Part shown: positions 15,992-24,147 of the stretch, piece after piece
Numbering within the stretch: position 1 is the first letter of the stretch
Layout of the letters: each line of letters begins with the position of its first letter
Assembly: GCF_001708445.1 (NCBI RefSeq)
Contig: NZ_CP015637.1
Location: 3,225,001 to 3,289,000, forward strand
Length of the DNA: 64,000 nt
DNA from: Pseudomonas fluorescens
GTDB taxonomy: Bacteria > Pseudomonadota > Gammaproteobacteria > Pseudomonadales > Pseudomonadaceae
Direction: 5' to 3'
Position numbers and translations under genes: made by a program
The notes under the pieces: generated by a model
Told to the model about the DNA's origin: nothing
Database searches by the model: none
The model's input: only the letters and a program-made list of their open reading frames with translations

Positions 15992-16984
15992 GTGTTCACC
16001 ATGGATGACGTCGCAAGCAGGGCGGGGGTGTCGACATCGACCGTGTCACATGTGTTGAACGGCACCCGCAAAGTCAGCCCGGCCACGGTGCAGGCGGTAC
16101 AGCGCGCGATCCAGGAGTTGGGGTACATCCCCAACACCCTGGCACGCTCGCTGGCACGCTCGAGCACCAGCACGATCGGCGTGGCGATCTCGGCGCTGTC
16201 CAACCATTACTTCAGCGAGACGGTGCACGCGATTGAAACCGAGTGCGCCAAACACGGCTACATGATGCTGTTCGTCGACACCCATGATGACCCCGAGCAG
16301 GAGCTGCGGGTGGTCACGGCGCTGCATCACCGACGCGTCGACGGCATTGTGCTGGCGCCGTCGAACGGCTCGTTGGCCCTGGAGTACCTGAAGGCCAACG
16401 AGATACCGGCGGTGCTGGTGGATCGGATGATGAGCGAGCACTTTGACCAGGTCGGGGTCGAGAATACCCAACCCACTCAGGCGCTGATTGAGCACTTGAT
16501 CGCCCATGGGCATCGCCGGATTGGATTTATTGCCGGGCGTACGGGGTTCAGCACCACGGATGAACGGGTCGCCGGTTACCGCGCCGCCTTGCACGCGGCA
16601 GGGCTGGCGTTTGATCCGCAGCTGCTGGTCAATGGCGGTTCCAACAGCGAGCCGGCGCGCCAGGCCACCGTGCAGTTGCTGGGCCTGGCTGCGCCACCCA
16701 CCGCGATCATGGCCGGCAATAACCTGATGACCCTCGGCGCGATGCACGCCTTGCGTGACGCGCAGCTCGAAGTGCCGAGGCAAATGGCCCTGGTGGGCTT
16801 TGATGATTTTGACTGGGCGGACTTTTTCGTGCCGCGCCTGAGCCTGATCGCGCAGCCGGTCAAGGCCCTCGGCGCCCGCGCGGTCGACCTGTTACTGCAA
16901 CGTATGGCGTCGCCTGACGCTCCACCCCAGAGTGTGCGCCTGGCGCCGACCCTGCAGTTACGTAACTCCTGTGGCTGTCATTGA
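15992..16984 (+). CDS. LacI-family transcriptional repressor of the sugar operon
   Basis: This 330-residue protein has an N-terminal LacI helix-turn-helix (MDDVASRAGVSTSTVSHVLN, hinge helix ending PNTLARSLARS) and a periplasmic-binding-like effector domain. A GTG start at 15992 lies 8 bases after GAGAGGAAC; the ATG at 16001 is in frame but too far from that site, so GTG is preferred. It is co-directional between the binding-protein and kinase genes, 21 bases after the former. The palindromes at 12346-12401 are its likely operators. The effector is presumably the imported sugar or its phosphate. Confidence 0.93.
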   Translation: MFTMDDVASRAGVSTSTVSHVLNGTRKVSPATVQAVQRAIQELGYIPNTLARSLARSSTSTIGVAISALSNHYFSETVHAIETECAKHGYMMLFVDTHDDPEQELRVVTALHHRRVDGIVLAPSNGSLALEYLKANEIPAVLVDRMMSEHFDQVGVENTQPTQALIEHLIAHGHRRIGFIAGRTGFSTTDERVAGYRAALHAAGLAFDPQLLVNGGSNSEPARQATVQLLGLAAPPTAIMAGNNLMTLGAMHALRDAQLEVPRQMALVGFDDFDWADFFVPRLSLIAQPVKALGARAVDLLLQRMASPDAPPQSVRLAPTLQLRNSCGCH

Positions 16985-17000
16985 TTGGAATAACACACGC

Positions 17001-18461
17001 ATGAACCGTCCTGTTTCCCTCGGCATCGACCTGGGCACCTCGGAACTCAAAGCCATCCTGATGGACGCCAGTGGTGCGGTGCTGGCCCATGCCGGCGTGC
17101 GCTTGAACGTGTCGCGGCGGCACAGCGGCTGGTCTGAACAGGCGCCGGAAGACTGGTGGCAAGCCTGTTTGCAGGCGTTGGCGCAACTGCGCGGACACGA
17201 GGCGTTTACACGCGTGGCCTGTATCGGCCTGTCGGGGCAGATGCATGGCGCGGTGTTGCTGGGGGCGGACAACCGCGTGCTGTACCCGGCGATCCTGTGG
17301 GACGACTCCCGCGCCGTGGCCGAAGCCGCGCAACTCGGGAGCGGCTTTGCCGACGTCACCGGCAGCCTGCCGATGGCCGGGCTGACCGCGCCGAAACTGC
17401 TGTGGCTGCAACAGCATGAACCCGAGGTGTTCCAGGCGATTGATTGCGTGCTGTCGCCCAAGGATTACCTGCGCCTGCGCCTGAGTGGCGAGCGCATCAG
17501 CGAGATGTCCGATGCGGCGGGTACGTTATGGCTGGATGTGGCACGGCGGGAATGGTTTTCCCCGATGGTGCGGGCGACCGGCCTTACGCCTGAGCAACTG
17601 CCCAGGCTGGTGGAGGGGGGCGCGGCGAGCGCTTTGTTGACGGCCACGGGGCTGGGCTTATCCACTGACGTGGTGATTGCCGGGGGCGGTGGCGATAACC
17701 CTGTCGCAGCGGTCGGCATTGGCGCGATCAACGCCGGTGATGGCTTCATTACCCTGGGCACCAGCGCGGCGATTGTCGCCATCACCGACCATGCGGCCGG
17801 CAACCCGGCCAGCGCCGTGCATAGCTTCTGCCATGCGCTGCCCAATCGCTGGTACACCATGGGCGCGATGCTGGCTGGCGCCAGTTGCCTGCGCTGGGTG
17901 ACGCGACTGACGGGGCATTCAGATGAACAAACACTATTGGACCAGGTGCAGGCGCAGTTGCCCATCGGGCAGCCGGTGCCTTTGGACACACCGTTGTTTT
18001 TGCCGTACCTCGCGGGTGAACGCACCCCCCATAACGATCCGCTGCTGCGTGGCGGCTTCATGAACCTGGGCCATGACTGCACCCCGGCGATGCTCGGCTA
18101 CGCAGTGATGGAAGGGGTGGGTTTCGGCTTGCTGGACGCGTTGCACGCGGTGCAATCGACCGGCGCCGACGTGACCTCGTGCGCCCTGGTGGGCGGTGGT
18201 GCGCGCAGTGAGTACTGGGCGCAGTTGCTGGCCAATATCCTGCGGCGTGAAATCTACACCTTGCACGGCAGCGAATTGAGCGCTTGCGTGGGCGCGGCGA
18301 AGCTGGGGTTCCTGGCGATAGGGCAAGGCGCCGCGCTGTTGGAAGCGGGCATGCCGGTAAAAACGCGGTACGCGCCCGACCTGACACAGCAGCCGGTGCT
18401 GGAAGCCCGTTATCGCAAGTTCCAGGGGCTGCTGACCGCGGCAAAAGCCCTTCACGACTAA
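17001..18461 (+). CDS. xylB: Xylulokinase (FGGY carbohydrate kinase)
   Basis: This 486-residue FGGY kinase has an ATP-binding first strand GIDLGTSELKAILMD, the QMHGAVLL substrate segment, SPKDYLRLRLSG, GGGGDNPVAAVG with the catalytic aspartate, and a C-terminal GGGARS adenosine loop. It phosphorylates D-xylulose to D-xylulose 5-phosphate, which enters the pentose phosphate pathway. The ATG at 17001 follows TGGAA, 16 bases after the regulator stop. No isomerase or polyol dehydrogenase lies beside it, so either the ketose itself is imported or the oxidising enzyme is encoded elsewhere. Confidence 0.92.
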   Translation: MNRPVSLGIDLGTSELKAILMDASGAVLAHAGVRLNVSRRHSGWSEQAPEDWWQACLQALAQLRGHEAFTRVACIGLSGQMHGAVLLGADNRVLYPAILWDDSRAVAEAAQLGSGFADVTGSLPMAGLTAPKLLWLQQHEPEVFQAIDCVLSPKDYLRLRLSGERISEMSDAAGTLWLDVARREWFSPMVRATGLTPEQLPRLVEGGAASALLTATGLGLSTDVVIAGGGGDNPVAAVGIGAINAGDGFITLGTSAAIVAITDHAAGNPASAVHSFCHALPNRWYTMGAMLAGASCLRWVTRLTGHSDEQTLLDQVQAQLPIGQPVPLDTPLFLPYLAGERTPHNDPLLRGGFMNLGHDCTPAMLGYAVMEGVGFGLLDALHAVQSTGADVTSCALVGGGARSEYWAQLLANILRREIYTLHGSELSACVGAAKLGFLAIGQGAALLEAGMPVKTRYAPDLTQQPVLEARYRKFQGLLTAAKALHD

Positions 18462-18468
18462 TACGGCG

Positions 18469-18522
18469 CTTGTTGTGGCGAGGGGGCTTCCTGTGGCGAG
18501 CGGGCCTGTTGTGGCGAGCGGG
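18469..18522 (-). repeat. Three tandem 18-base units (CCCGCTCGCCACAACAAG type)
   Basis: Three consecutive 18-base units at 18469, 18487 and 18505, read on the plus strand as CTTGTTGTGGCGAGCGGG-like, differ at a few positions. They are the reverse complement of the units at 26007-26092 and adjoin a composite palindrome. Confidence 0.75.
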
Positions 18523-18528
18523 CTTGCC

Positions 18529-18660
18529 CTAATGCCGTTCAGTTAAGGCTTTTTTGTAGGAGCGAGCTTGCTCGCGAAGAACTCACAATGAACGCGGCGC
18601 CTGTGAGTTTTTCGCGAGCAAGCTCGCTCCTACAAAAAAGCCTTAACTGAACGGCATTAG
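18529..18660. repeat. Composite REPIN with outer inverted repeats (family A)
   Basis: A 132-base palindromic element fills most of the 315-base gap between xylB and the membrane protein. Each arm runs CTAATGCCGTTCAGTTAAG, a T-rich spacer, then the REP core GTAGGAGCGAGCTTGCTCGC. The arms match over about 55 bases with little mismatch. It is bracketed by GTGGCGAGCGGGCTTGCC and its complement, giving a third, outer palindrome layer. Confidence 0.85.
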
Positions 18661-18776
18661 GGCTAGCCCGCTCGCCACAAGGGCATGCGGCGCCCTGGAT
18701 TGGTGCATGAACAAACTTGAACTTCACCCCCACTGCCTTCTTCTAAGGGGGTTCAGCCCCGGCATGGAGCACCGAT

Positions 18777-19322
18777 GTGACCAGAATCATTTCACCCGAC
18801 ACCCCCGAATCGAGCCTGATCGATCACAGCGAACACAACGCCAAGATCTTCGGCTCGCCCAAGGACCGCCTGGATTTCTACCGCCGCGAGATCCAGTACG
18901 AAACCAGCATCCTGGCCAACCGCACCGACGCCTACCTCACCGCGCAATCGTTCCTGGTCATTGCCTTCGTCTCCGGCATGGGCAACCTCAACCCGGAGTG
19001 GGGCAAGTTGTTCACCCTGGTGGTGCCGGTGTTCCTGGCTTTCCTCGGCATCCTCAGTTCCCTGAATGCCTGGCCGGGGATCCGTGCCGCGTACGAGATC
19101 ATCGACCACTGGCACTACAAGCAGAGCGAATTGCTGCGCAGCGAACCGGTGATGGGCATGGCCTACGATGAATCGCCGCTGTTCTCGGAGATGGAGTCCT
19201 CCCACAAGGGCTATCGCAAGTCGCTGCTGTTCTCCATGCGCGCGCCATGGCTGTTCATGGTGTTCTGGGTGTTGCTCGGCGCCTACGCCTTTTATATCCA
19301 GATCGATAATCCCGTTTCTTAA
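18777..19322 (+). CDS. Membrane protein of unknown function, two or three TM segments
   Basis: This 181-residue protein starts at a GTG 18777 that follows GGAG. A soluble N-terminal 55 residues (DRLDFYRREIQYE, helical) precedes two closely spaced hydrophobic segments (about residues 57-75 and 81-97) and a third near the C-terminus (about residues 155-174). Its layout resembles SLATT-like small membrane proteins, but I do not recognise the family with confidence. Its TAA stop is followed in the same frame by a further 40 codons that look coding (19326-19445), so the protein may be truncated relative to its ancestor. Confidence 0.65.
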   Translation: MTRIISPDTPESSLIDHSEHNAKIFGSPKDRLDFYRREIQYETSILANRTDAYLTAQSFLVIAFVSGMGNLNPEWGKLFTLVVPVFLAFLGILSSLNAWPGIRAAYEIIDHWHYKQSELLRSEPVMGMAYDESPLFSEMESSHKGYRKSLLFSMRAPWLFMVFWVLLGAYAFYIQIDNPVS

Positions 19323-19325
19323 GGC

Positions 19326-19445
19326 ATTGGAACTTCGCCCGCCGTCGACCCCAAGGCCAAGGAAAACGACTACAGTCCAGACTTCAAGCCCGAGCGCGAG
19401 CCCAAGCCTGAAACCGATGCCGATATCGACACCCAAGGCGGTTAG
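19326..19445 (+). other. Coding-like in-frame tail after the TAA stop, no canonical start
   Basis: After the TAA at 19320-19322 the same frame stays open to a TAG at 19443-19445. It gives a hydrophilic, proline- and acid-rich tail (SPAVDPKAKENDY, then KPEREPKPETDADID). The codons end mostly in G or C, as in real genes of this genome. There is no ATG, GTG or TTG in the frame, only an ATT at 19326. It may be the detached end of the upstream gene, a readthrough extension, or a small gene starting at ATT. Confidence 0.4.
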
Positions 19446-19456
19446 AGGAGACGGTC

Positions 19457-19597
19457 ATGTCCAAAGAACGCGAAGAAGCAGATGAAGAGGAAGAAGAACT
19501 CAATGACCCGGGCAATGAAGACCCAGGGTCGCTGATGGATGATGCCGAAGTGCCGCTGAGCGATGTCGATGAAGCGGAGAATAGGGGGGGACCGTGA
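19457..19597 (+). CDS. Small, highly acidic hypothetical protein
   Basis: This 46-residue ORF begins MSKEREEADEEEEELNDPGN and contains a run of glutamates followed by proline-, aspartate- and glycine-rich sequence. It has no hydrophobic segment and is probably disordered and cytoplasmic. A strong ribosome site (AGAGGAG) lies 7 bases before the ATG at 19457. It follows the membrane protein and its coding-like tail, and shares GTGA with the next small ORF, which favours translation. The function is unknown. Confidence 0.55.
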   Translation: MSKEREEADEEEEELNDPGNEDPGSLMDDAEVPLSDVDEAENRGGP

Positions 19598-19746
19598 GCC
19601 CCAAGACTGATCCTGCGCCCTGGCACGTCGTTCATACCACACCCGCCGACACCGTCAGGTTCACCGCCACTTCGCTGTGGGGGCCGACCAGCCCATGGCC
19701 AGGACGCCACTGGCCGCGGGTCATTCGCGACCCATTTGACCGATAA
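19594..19746 (+). CDS. Small hypothetical protein overlapping the acidic ORF
   Basis: This 50-residue ORF starts at GTG 19594, overlapping the previous stop as GTGA, with a G-rich stretch directly upstream as ribosome site. The product (MSPKTDPAPWHVVHTTPAD..., then WPGRHWPRVIRDPFDR) is rich in tryptophan and proline. I recognise no domain. It ends 25 bases before the TetR-type operator of the next operon. Coupling supports translation, but the ORF is short. Confidence 0.42.
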   Translation: MSPKTDPAPWHVVHTTPADTVRFTATSLWGPTSPWPGRHWPRVIRDPFDR

Positions 19747-19770
19747 ACGACATCGGCCCAATCCCATCCA

Positions 19771-19786
19771 TTGAACGACTGTTCAG
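19771..19786 (+). promoter_or_regulatory. TetR-type operator upstream of the aminotransferase-ABC operon
   Basis: TTGAACGACTGTTCAG matches the perfect palindrome TTGAACGGCCGTTCAA found upstream of the TetR gene (25677-25692) at 13 of 16 positions, with both half-sites preserved. It lies 80 bases upstream of the operon's first ATG. Confidence 0.65.
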
Positions 19787-19865
19787 TTTCAACTATGTTG
19801 ACCGTATCCACCCGTTTGCGGCTCCGCGGGTTTGCGCTGTTTCTTCTTGAACGAGAGGCTTTGGC

Positions 19866-21860
19866 ATGCGGTTTTCCCCCTTCGTTGAGCGTATTGCAGG
19901 GCAAGGCGTCGCCGCCTGGGATATCCATCACGCCGCCTACCAGGCCGCCAGCCAGGGCGAAGACATCATCATCCTCAGCGTCGGCGACCCCGATTTCGCC
20001 ACGCCGTCCTTCATCACCGACGCGGCTATCGACGCGCTGCGCCAAGGCGACACTCACTACACGGAAATTCCCGGTCGCCCGGCCCTGCGTGACGCAATCG
20101 CCGCACGCTACAGCAAGACCCTGGCGCGGCCCGTTAACGCCCACAACGTGATCAGCGTGGCCGGCGCGCAGAACGCCTTGTTCGTCACCTCGCTGTGCCT
20201 GTTGCAGGCGGGGGACGAAGTGCTGGTGCTCGACCCGATGTACGTCACCTACGAGGCCACGCTCAAGGCCAGCGGCGCGACATTGGTGCGGGTGGCGTGT
20301 TCACCCGAGTCAGGCTTTCGCCTCGACGCACAACAGCTCGCCGCCGCAGTTACCCCACGCACCCGGGCGTTGTTTTTTTCCAACCCGAACAACCCCACCG
20401 GCGTGGTGCTCAACCCGCAGGAACTGCAAGCCATCGCCGACCTGGCCATAGCCCATGACCTGTGGGTGGTGGTCGACGAGGTCTACGAAAGCCTGGTGTT
20501 CGAAGGCCAATACCACAGCCTGGCCGCGCTGCCGGGCATGGCCGAGCGTTGCGTGGTGATTGGCAGCTTGTCCAAGTCCCACGCAATGACCGGCTGGCGT
20601 ATCGGCTGGATCGTCGCCGAACCCACGCTGATCGCCCACGCGCAAACCCTGGTGCTGAGCATGCTCTATGGTCTGCCCGGCTTCGTGATGGAGGCGGCGA
20701 CCGCAGCGGTGTTGGCCTTTGATGAAGTCACCGTGGGCATGCGCGACATCTATCGCCGGCGCCGTGACCTGGTGGTGGCGGGCCTCGGCGCATGCACGGG
20801 GATCAAGGTCCTGACGCCGCAGGCCGGGATGTTCGTACTGGTCGATGTGCGCGGCACGGGCCTCAGTTCGCTGGACTTTGCCTGGCGGCTGTTCCGCGAG
20901 GCGGGTGTATCGGTGCTCGACGCCGCAGCATTCGGCGAGCCCGCCCAAGGGTTTGTGCGCCTGTCTTTCACCTTAAGTGAAGAGCGCCTGGCCGAAGCCT
21001 GCCGGCGCATCGTGCAGTTTGTCGACAAGCTGGCCGGTGAACCGCGTGTCGCGGCGGCGCCCAGGGTCGAAGTGGCGCAGCCTGCGCAGGCGAAAAAGAT
21101 GATCGAAGTGATTGACCTGCATAAGCGCTTCGGCAATATCGAAGTGCTCAAGGGTATTTCCCTTACCGCTCGCGAAGGCGAGGTGATCTCGCTGATCGGC
21201 GCCAGCGGCTCGGGCAAGAGCACCTTGCTGCGCTGTATCAATATGCTTGAAGTCCCGGACCAGGGCAGCATTCACGTGGACGGTGAAAGCATCAAGCTCA
21301 ACTATGGCCGCCCCGGTGCGCCGCTGGTGGCCGACGCCCGGCAACTGGTGCGCATCCGCTCGACCCTGGGCATGGTCTTCCAGAACTTCAACCTGTGGCC
21401 GCACCGCACGGTGTTGGAGAACCTGATCGAAGCCCCGACCCAGGTACTGCGTGAAAGCCGTGCCGAGGCCATCGAACGCGCCGAAGCCTTGCTCGACCGC
21501 GTCGGCCTGGCCGCCAAGCGCAACGAGTACCCGGCGTTTCTCTCCGGTGGCCAGCAGCAACGGGTGGCGATTGCCCGCGCACTGGCCATGCGCCCCAAAG
21601 TGATGTTGTTCGACGAACCCACCTCGGCCCTCGACCCGGAGCTGGTGGGCGAAGTGCTGCGCGTTATCCGCTCCCTGGCCGAAGAAGGCCGCACCATGAT
21701 CCTGGTCACCCATGAAATGGCCTTCGCCCGGGATGTGTCGTCCAAAGTGGCTTTTCTGCATCAAGGCTTGATCGAAGAAGCCGGTTCGCCGGATTCGGTG
21801 TTCATCGACCCACGCAGTGAACGTTGCCGACAGTTCGTCAACGCACACCAAACGCGCTAA
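19866..21860 (+). CDS. Fusion of AruH-like aminotransferase and amino-acid ABC transporter ATPase
   Basis: This single 664-codon gene encodes two enzymes. Residues 1 to about 392 are a class I/II PLP aminotransferase closely resembling arginine:pyruvate transaminase AruH of P. aeruginosa (start MRFSPFVERIAGQGVAAWDI, SNPNNPTG, Schiff-base K237 in SLSKSHAMTGWR). After an alanine/proline linker, residues 412-664 are a HisP/GlnQ-type ATPase with Walker A GASGSGKST (K451), signature LSGGQQQRV and Walker B VMLFDEPTSALD. The next three genes encode a binding protein and two permeases but no other ATPase, so the fusion must energise the transporter while transaminating an amino acid at the inner face of the membrane. 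Arginine or a related amino acid is the likeliest substrate. The ATG at 19866 lacks a strong ribosome site. Confidence 0.92.
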   Translation: MRFSPFVERIAGQGVAAWDIHHAAYQAASQGEDIIILSVGDPDFATPSFITDAAIDALRQGDTHYTEIPGRPALRDAIAARYSKTLARPVNAHNVISVAGAQNALFVTSLCLLQAGDEVLVLDPMYVTYEATLKASGATLVRVACSPESGFRLDAQQLAAAVTPRTRALFFSNPNNPTGVVLNPQELQAIADLAIAHDLWVVVDEVYESLVFEGQYHSLAALPGMAERCVVIGSLSKSHAMTGWRIGWIVAEPTLIAHAQTLVLSMLYGLPGFVMEAATAAVLAFDEVTVGMRDIYRRRRDLVVAGLGACTGIKVLTPQAGMFVLVDVRGTGLSSLDFAWRLFREAGVSVLDAAAFGEPAQGFVRLSFTLSEERLAEACRRIVQFVDKLAGEPRVAAAPRVEVAQPAQAKKMIEVIDLHKRFGNIEVLKGISLTAREGEVISLIGASGSGKSTLLRCINMLEVPDQGSIHVDGESIKLNYGRPGAPLVADARQLVRIRSTLGMVFQNFNLWPHRTVLENLIEAPTQVLRESRAEAIERAEALLDRVGLAAKRNEYPAFLSGGQQQRVAIARALAMRPKVMLFDEPTSALDPELVGEVLRVIRSLAEEGRTMILVTHEMAFARDVSSKVAFLHQGLIEEAGSPDSVFIDPRSERCRQFVNAHQTR

Positions 21861-21882
21861 CTCCAAAAAGACGGGGCAAATC

Positions 21883-22737
21883 ATGACTTTCAAACCCATG
21901 GCAAGGTGGTTGAGCAGTGCAGTGTTGATGGTGGCCGCAGGTTTTACCCTGGCGGCAGAGAAACCCATCGTGTTTGCGGTCGCGGCCGAACCTTACCCGC
22001 CGTTCACCGTAAAAGGCGGCAATGGCCAATGGTCCGGTTTTGAAGTGGACCTGATCCACAAGCTTTGCCAAGGCATGAAAGCCGAGTGCCAGATCCAGGA
22101 GGTGGCGTGGGATGGCATCATTCCTTCGCTGTTGGCGAAGAAAATCGACGTGATCTTCTCCTCGATGTCAGTCACCGAGGAGCGCGAAAAGCAAATCGCC
22201 TTCAGCCGCGCCTACTACGATTCCCTGCTGGGCGTCGCCGGGCCCAAAGGCAGCGAAGTGGAGATCTCCCCGGCGGGCCTCAAGGGCAAGTTGATCGGTG
22301 TGCAGATCTCCACCGTCAGTGCCAACTACCTGAAGAAGTACTACGAAAATATCGCCGACCTGAAGTACTACGACACCCAGGAATCGGCGAATGCCGACCT
22401 GATTGCCGGGCGCATCGACTACATGATGGCCGACGACACGGCCATCGCGATGATGGTCAAGACCCCGGAAGCCAGTGGCCTGGCACATATCGCCAGCGTG
22501 CCGTACGACCCGATTATCGGGCGGGGTGTCGGCGCCGGGCTACGCAAGGAAGACACCGCGTTGAAAGCGCGCTTGGACAAGGCCATCGGCGAGCTGTTGG
22601 TCAGCCAGGACTATGACGACCTGTCCCAGCATTACTTTGGCCTGTCGGTGAGCCCGTGCAAGCGCGGCGATACCCCGGCGTTTGTCAGCAAGACCTGCGA
22701 CAGCCCGTACCCATCCGTTGCCCAGAAGTCTGAATAA
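21883..22737 (+). CDS. Amino-acid ABC transporter substrate-binding protein
   Basis: This 284-residue family 3 solute-binding protein has a signal peptide (MTFKPMARWLSSAVLMVAAG, cleavage near AAE). The mature part begins KPIVFAVAAEPYPPFTVKG and contains the GFEVDLIHKLC strand and DVIFSSMSVTEEREK, as in lysine/arginine/ornithine- and octopine-type receptors. It delivers ligand to the two permeases that follow. The ATG at 21883 follows GGGG; an in-frame upstream start would lie inside the fusion gene. Its stop overlaps the first permease start as TAATG. Confidence 0.92.
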   Translation: MTFKPMARWLSSAVLMVAAGFTLAAEKPIVFAVAAEPYPPFTVKGGNGQWSGFEVDLIHKLCQGMKAECQIQEVAWDGIIPSLLAKKIDVIFSSMSVTEEREKQIAFSRAYYDSLLGVAGPKGSEVEISPAGLKGKLIGVQISTVSANYLKKYYENIADLKYYDTQESANADLIAGRIDYMMADDTAIAMMVKTPEASGLAHIASVPYDPIIGRGVGAGLRKEDTALKARLDKAIGELLVSQDYDDLSQHYFGLSVSPCKRGDTPAFVSKTCDSPYPSVAQKSE

Positions 22738-23441
22738 TGTTCGACCTTCTCAGTTTCAGCGAACACGGGTGGGGCCAGGCGTTGCTCAAGGGGTTATGGA
22801 TGACCCTGCAGATCTCCGCGGGGGCCTTTGCCGTGGGCGTGTTGATCGGCCTGCTGGTGGCCTGCGCCAAGCTCAGTGCACCCCGTCCGATTGCCCTGCT
22901 GATGCGCGGTTACACCACGGTATTTCGCGCGGTGCCGGAACTGCTGCTGATCCTGCTGTTGTATTACGCGGGGTCCATGGGCCTGAATGCGCTGATGCTG
23001 TGGCTGGGCGGCGCGCAGGTCAATATCAGCGGGCCGTTGGTGGCGATCCTGGTGCTGGGGCTGGTGCAGGGCGCCTATGCCTCGGAGATTTTCCGCGCCG
23101 CGATCCTGGCGATTCCCCACGGCCAGATCGAAGCGGCACGGGCCTTTGGCTTGAGCGGCCTGGGCCTGTTTCGCCGGGTGACGTTACCGATCATGGCCCC
23201 GTATGCCTTGGCGGGCATGTCCAACCTCTGGATCAACCTGATCAAGGACAGCGCCTTGATCAGCGTGGTCGGTACCAATGAGTTGCTGTACACCGCCAAG
23301 CAGGCGGCGGGCTCGACCCGGCAATACCTGCTGTTCTACCTCACGGCCGCCGCCTTGTATTACCTGGTGACGCTGGCTTCCAACCACCTGTCGGGGCGCC
23401 TGGAGCGACGTATTCGTCGCTGGATGCCGAGTGTCGAGTGA
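22737..23441 (+). CDS. Amino-acid ABC transporter permease (HisQ-like)
   Basis: This 234-residue polar-amino-acid permease has five predicted helices and the inner-membrane loop ARAFGLSGLGLFRRVTLPIMAP, the EAA-type motif that docks on the ATPase (here the fused C-terminal domain of the first gene). It overlaps the binding-protein stop by one base, TAATG, and precedes its partner permease by 7 bases. Confidence 0.93.
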   Translation: MFDLLSFSEHGWGQALLKGLWMTLQISAGAFAVGVLIGLLVACAKLSAPRPIALLMRGYTTVFRAVPELLLILLLYYAGSMGLNALMLWLGGAQVNISGPLVAILVLGLVQGAYASEIFRAAILAIPHGQIEAARAFGLSGLGLFRRVTLPIMAPYALAGMSNLWINLIKDSALISVVGTNELLYTAKQAAGSTRQYLLFYLTAAALYYLVTLASNHLSGRLERRIRRWMPSVE

Positions 23442-23448
23442 GGGCCAC

Positions 23449-24147
23449 ATGCCTGAGTGGATAAGTTATTACGCGGGGCTGATCGCCAAGGGCTTGCAGA
23501 CCAGTTTGTCATTGTTGCTGATCAGCGCGGTGCTGGGGTTTGCCCTGGCGGTGCTGGTGGCGTTGGCACGGTTGTCGCGGCGCAAGTGGCTGGCGCGCAG
23601 TGCATTGGCCTACACCAGTGTGTTGCGCGGTACGCCGCTGCTGATCCAGATCTACATCTTCTACTATGGGCTGGGCAGCCTGTTCGCCCAGTTTCCGGTG
23701 ATCCGGGGCAGTGTCCTCTGGCCGTTTTTGCGCGACGGCTACTGGTACATCGTGTTCGCCCTGGTGCTCTCGGTGGGCGCCTATGTGGGGGAAGTGATTC
23801 GCGGCGGCTTGCTGGCCGTGCCCAAGGGGGAGATGGAAGCGGCCTCGGCGTTTGGCATGACCCCGCGCCAGGCGCTGTGGCGCGTGCGTCTGCCCAGGGC
23901 GATGCGCCTGCTGTTGCCGACGTTGGCGGGGGAAACGGTGATGTTGCTCAAGTCCACCGCGCTGGCCTCGACCATTGCCGTGGTCGACCTGCTGGGCGCG
24001 GCCAACGTGGTGCGCGCGCAGACCTTGCAGATCTACCAGCCGTTGCTGCTGGTGGCCGGGGTCTACCTGTGCCTGACCTTTTTGATTGAAGCGCTGTACG
24101 CCATCGCCGAGCGACGCGGTACGCCGCTGCGCAGGGCTGCCGGATGA
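23449..24147 (+). CDS. Amino-acid ABC transporter permease (HisM-like)
   Basis: This 232-residue partner permease has five predicted helices, the segment SVLRGTPLLIQIYIFYYGLG characteristic of the family, and the EAA loop ASAFGMTPRQALWRVRLPRAM. The ATG at 23449 follows GAGGG; an earlier in-frame start at 23431 would overlap the first permease. It pairs with that protein to form the pore. Its last four bases overlap the next gene as ATGA. Confidence 0.92.
   Translation: MPEWISYYAGLIAKGLQTSLSLLLISAVLGFALAVLVALARLSRRKWLARSALAYTSVLRGTPLLIQIYIFYYGLGSLFAQFPVIRGSVLWPFLRDGYWYIVFALVLSVGAYVGEVIRGGLLAVPKGEMEAASAFGMTPRQALWRVRLPRAMRLLLPTLAGETVMLLKSTALASTIAVVDLLGAANVVRAQTLQIYQPLLLVAGVYLCLTFLIEALYAIAERRGTPLRRAAG

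Noticed and set aside
18529..18660. Composite palindrome as an insertion sequence
   Set aside because: No transposase frame lies inside or near it; it is better described as a non-autonomous REPIN or MITE-like element.
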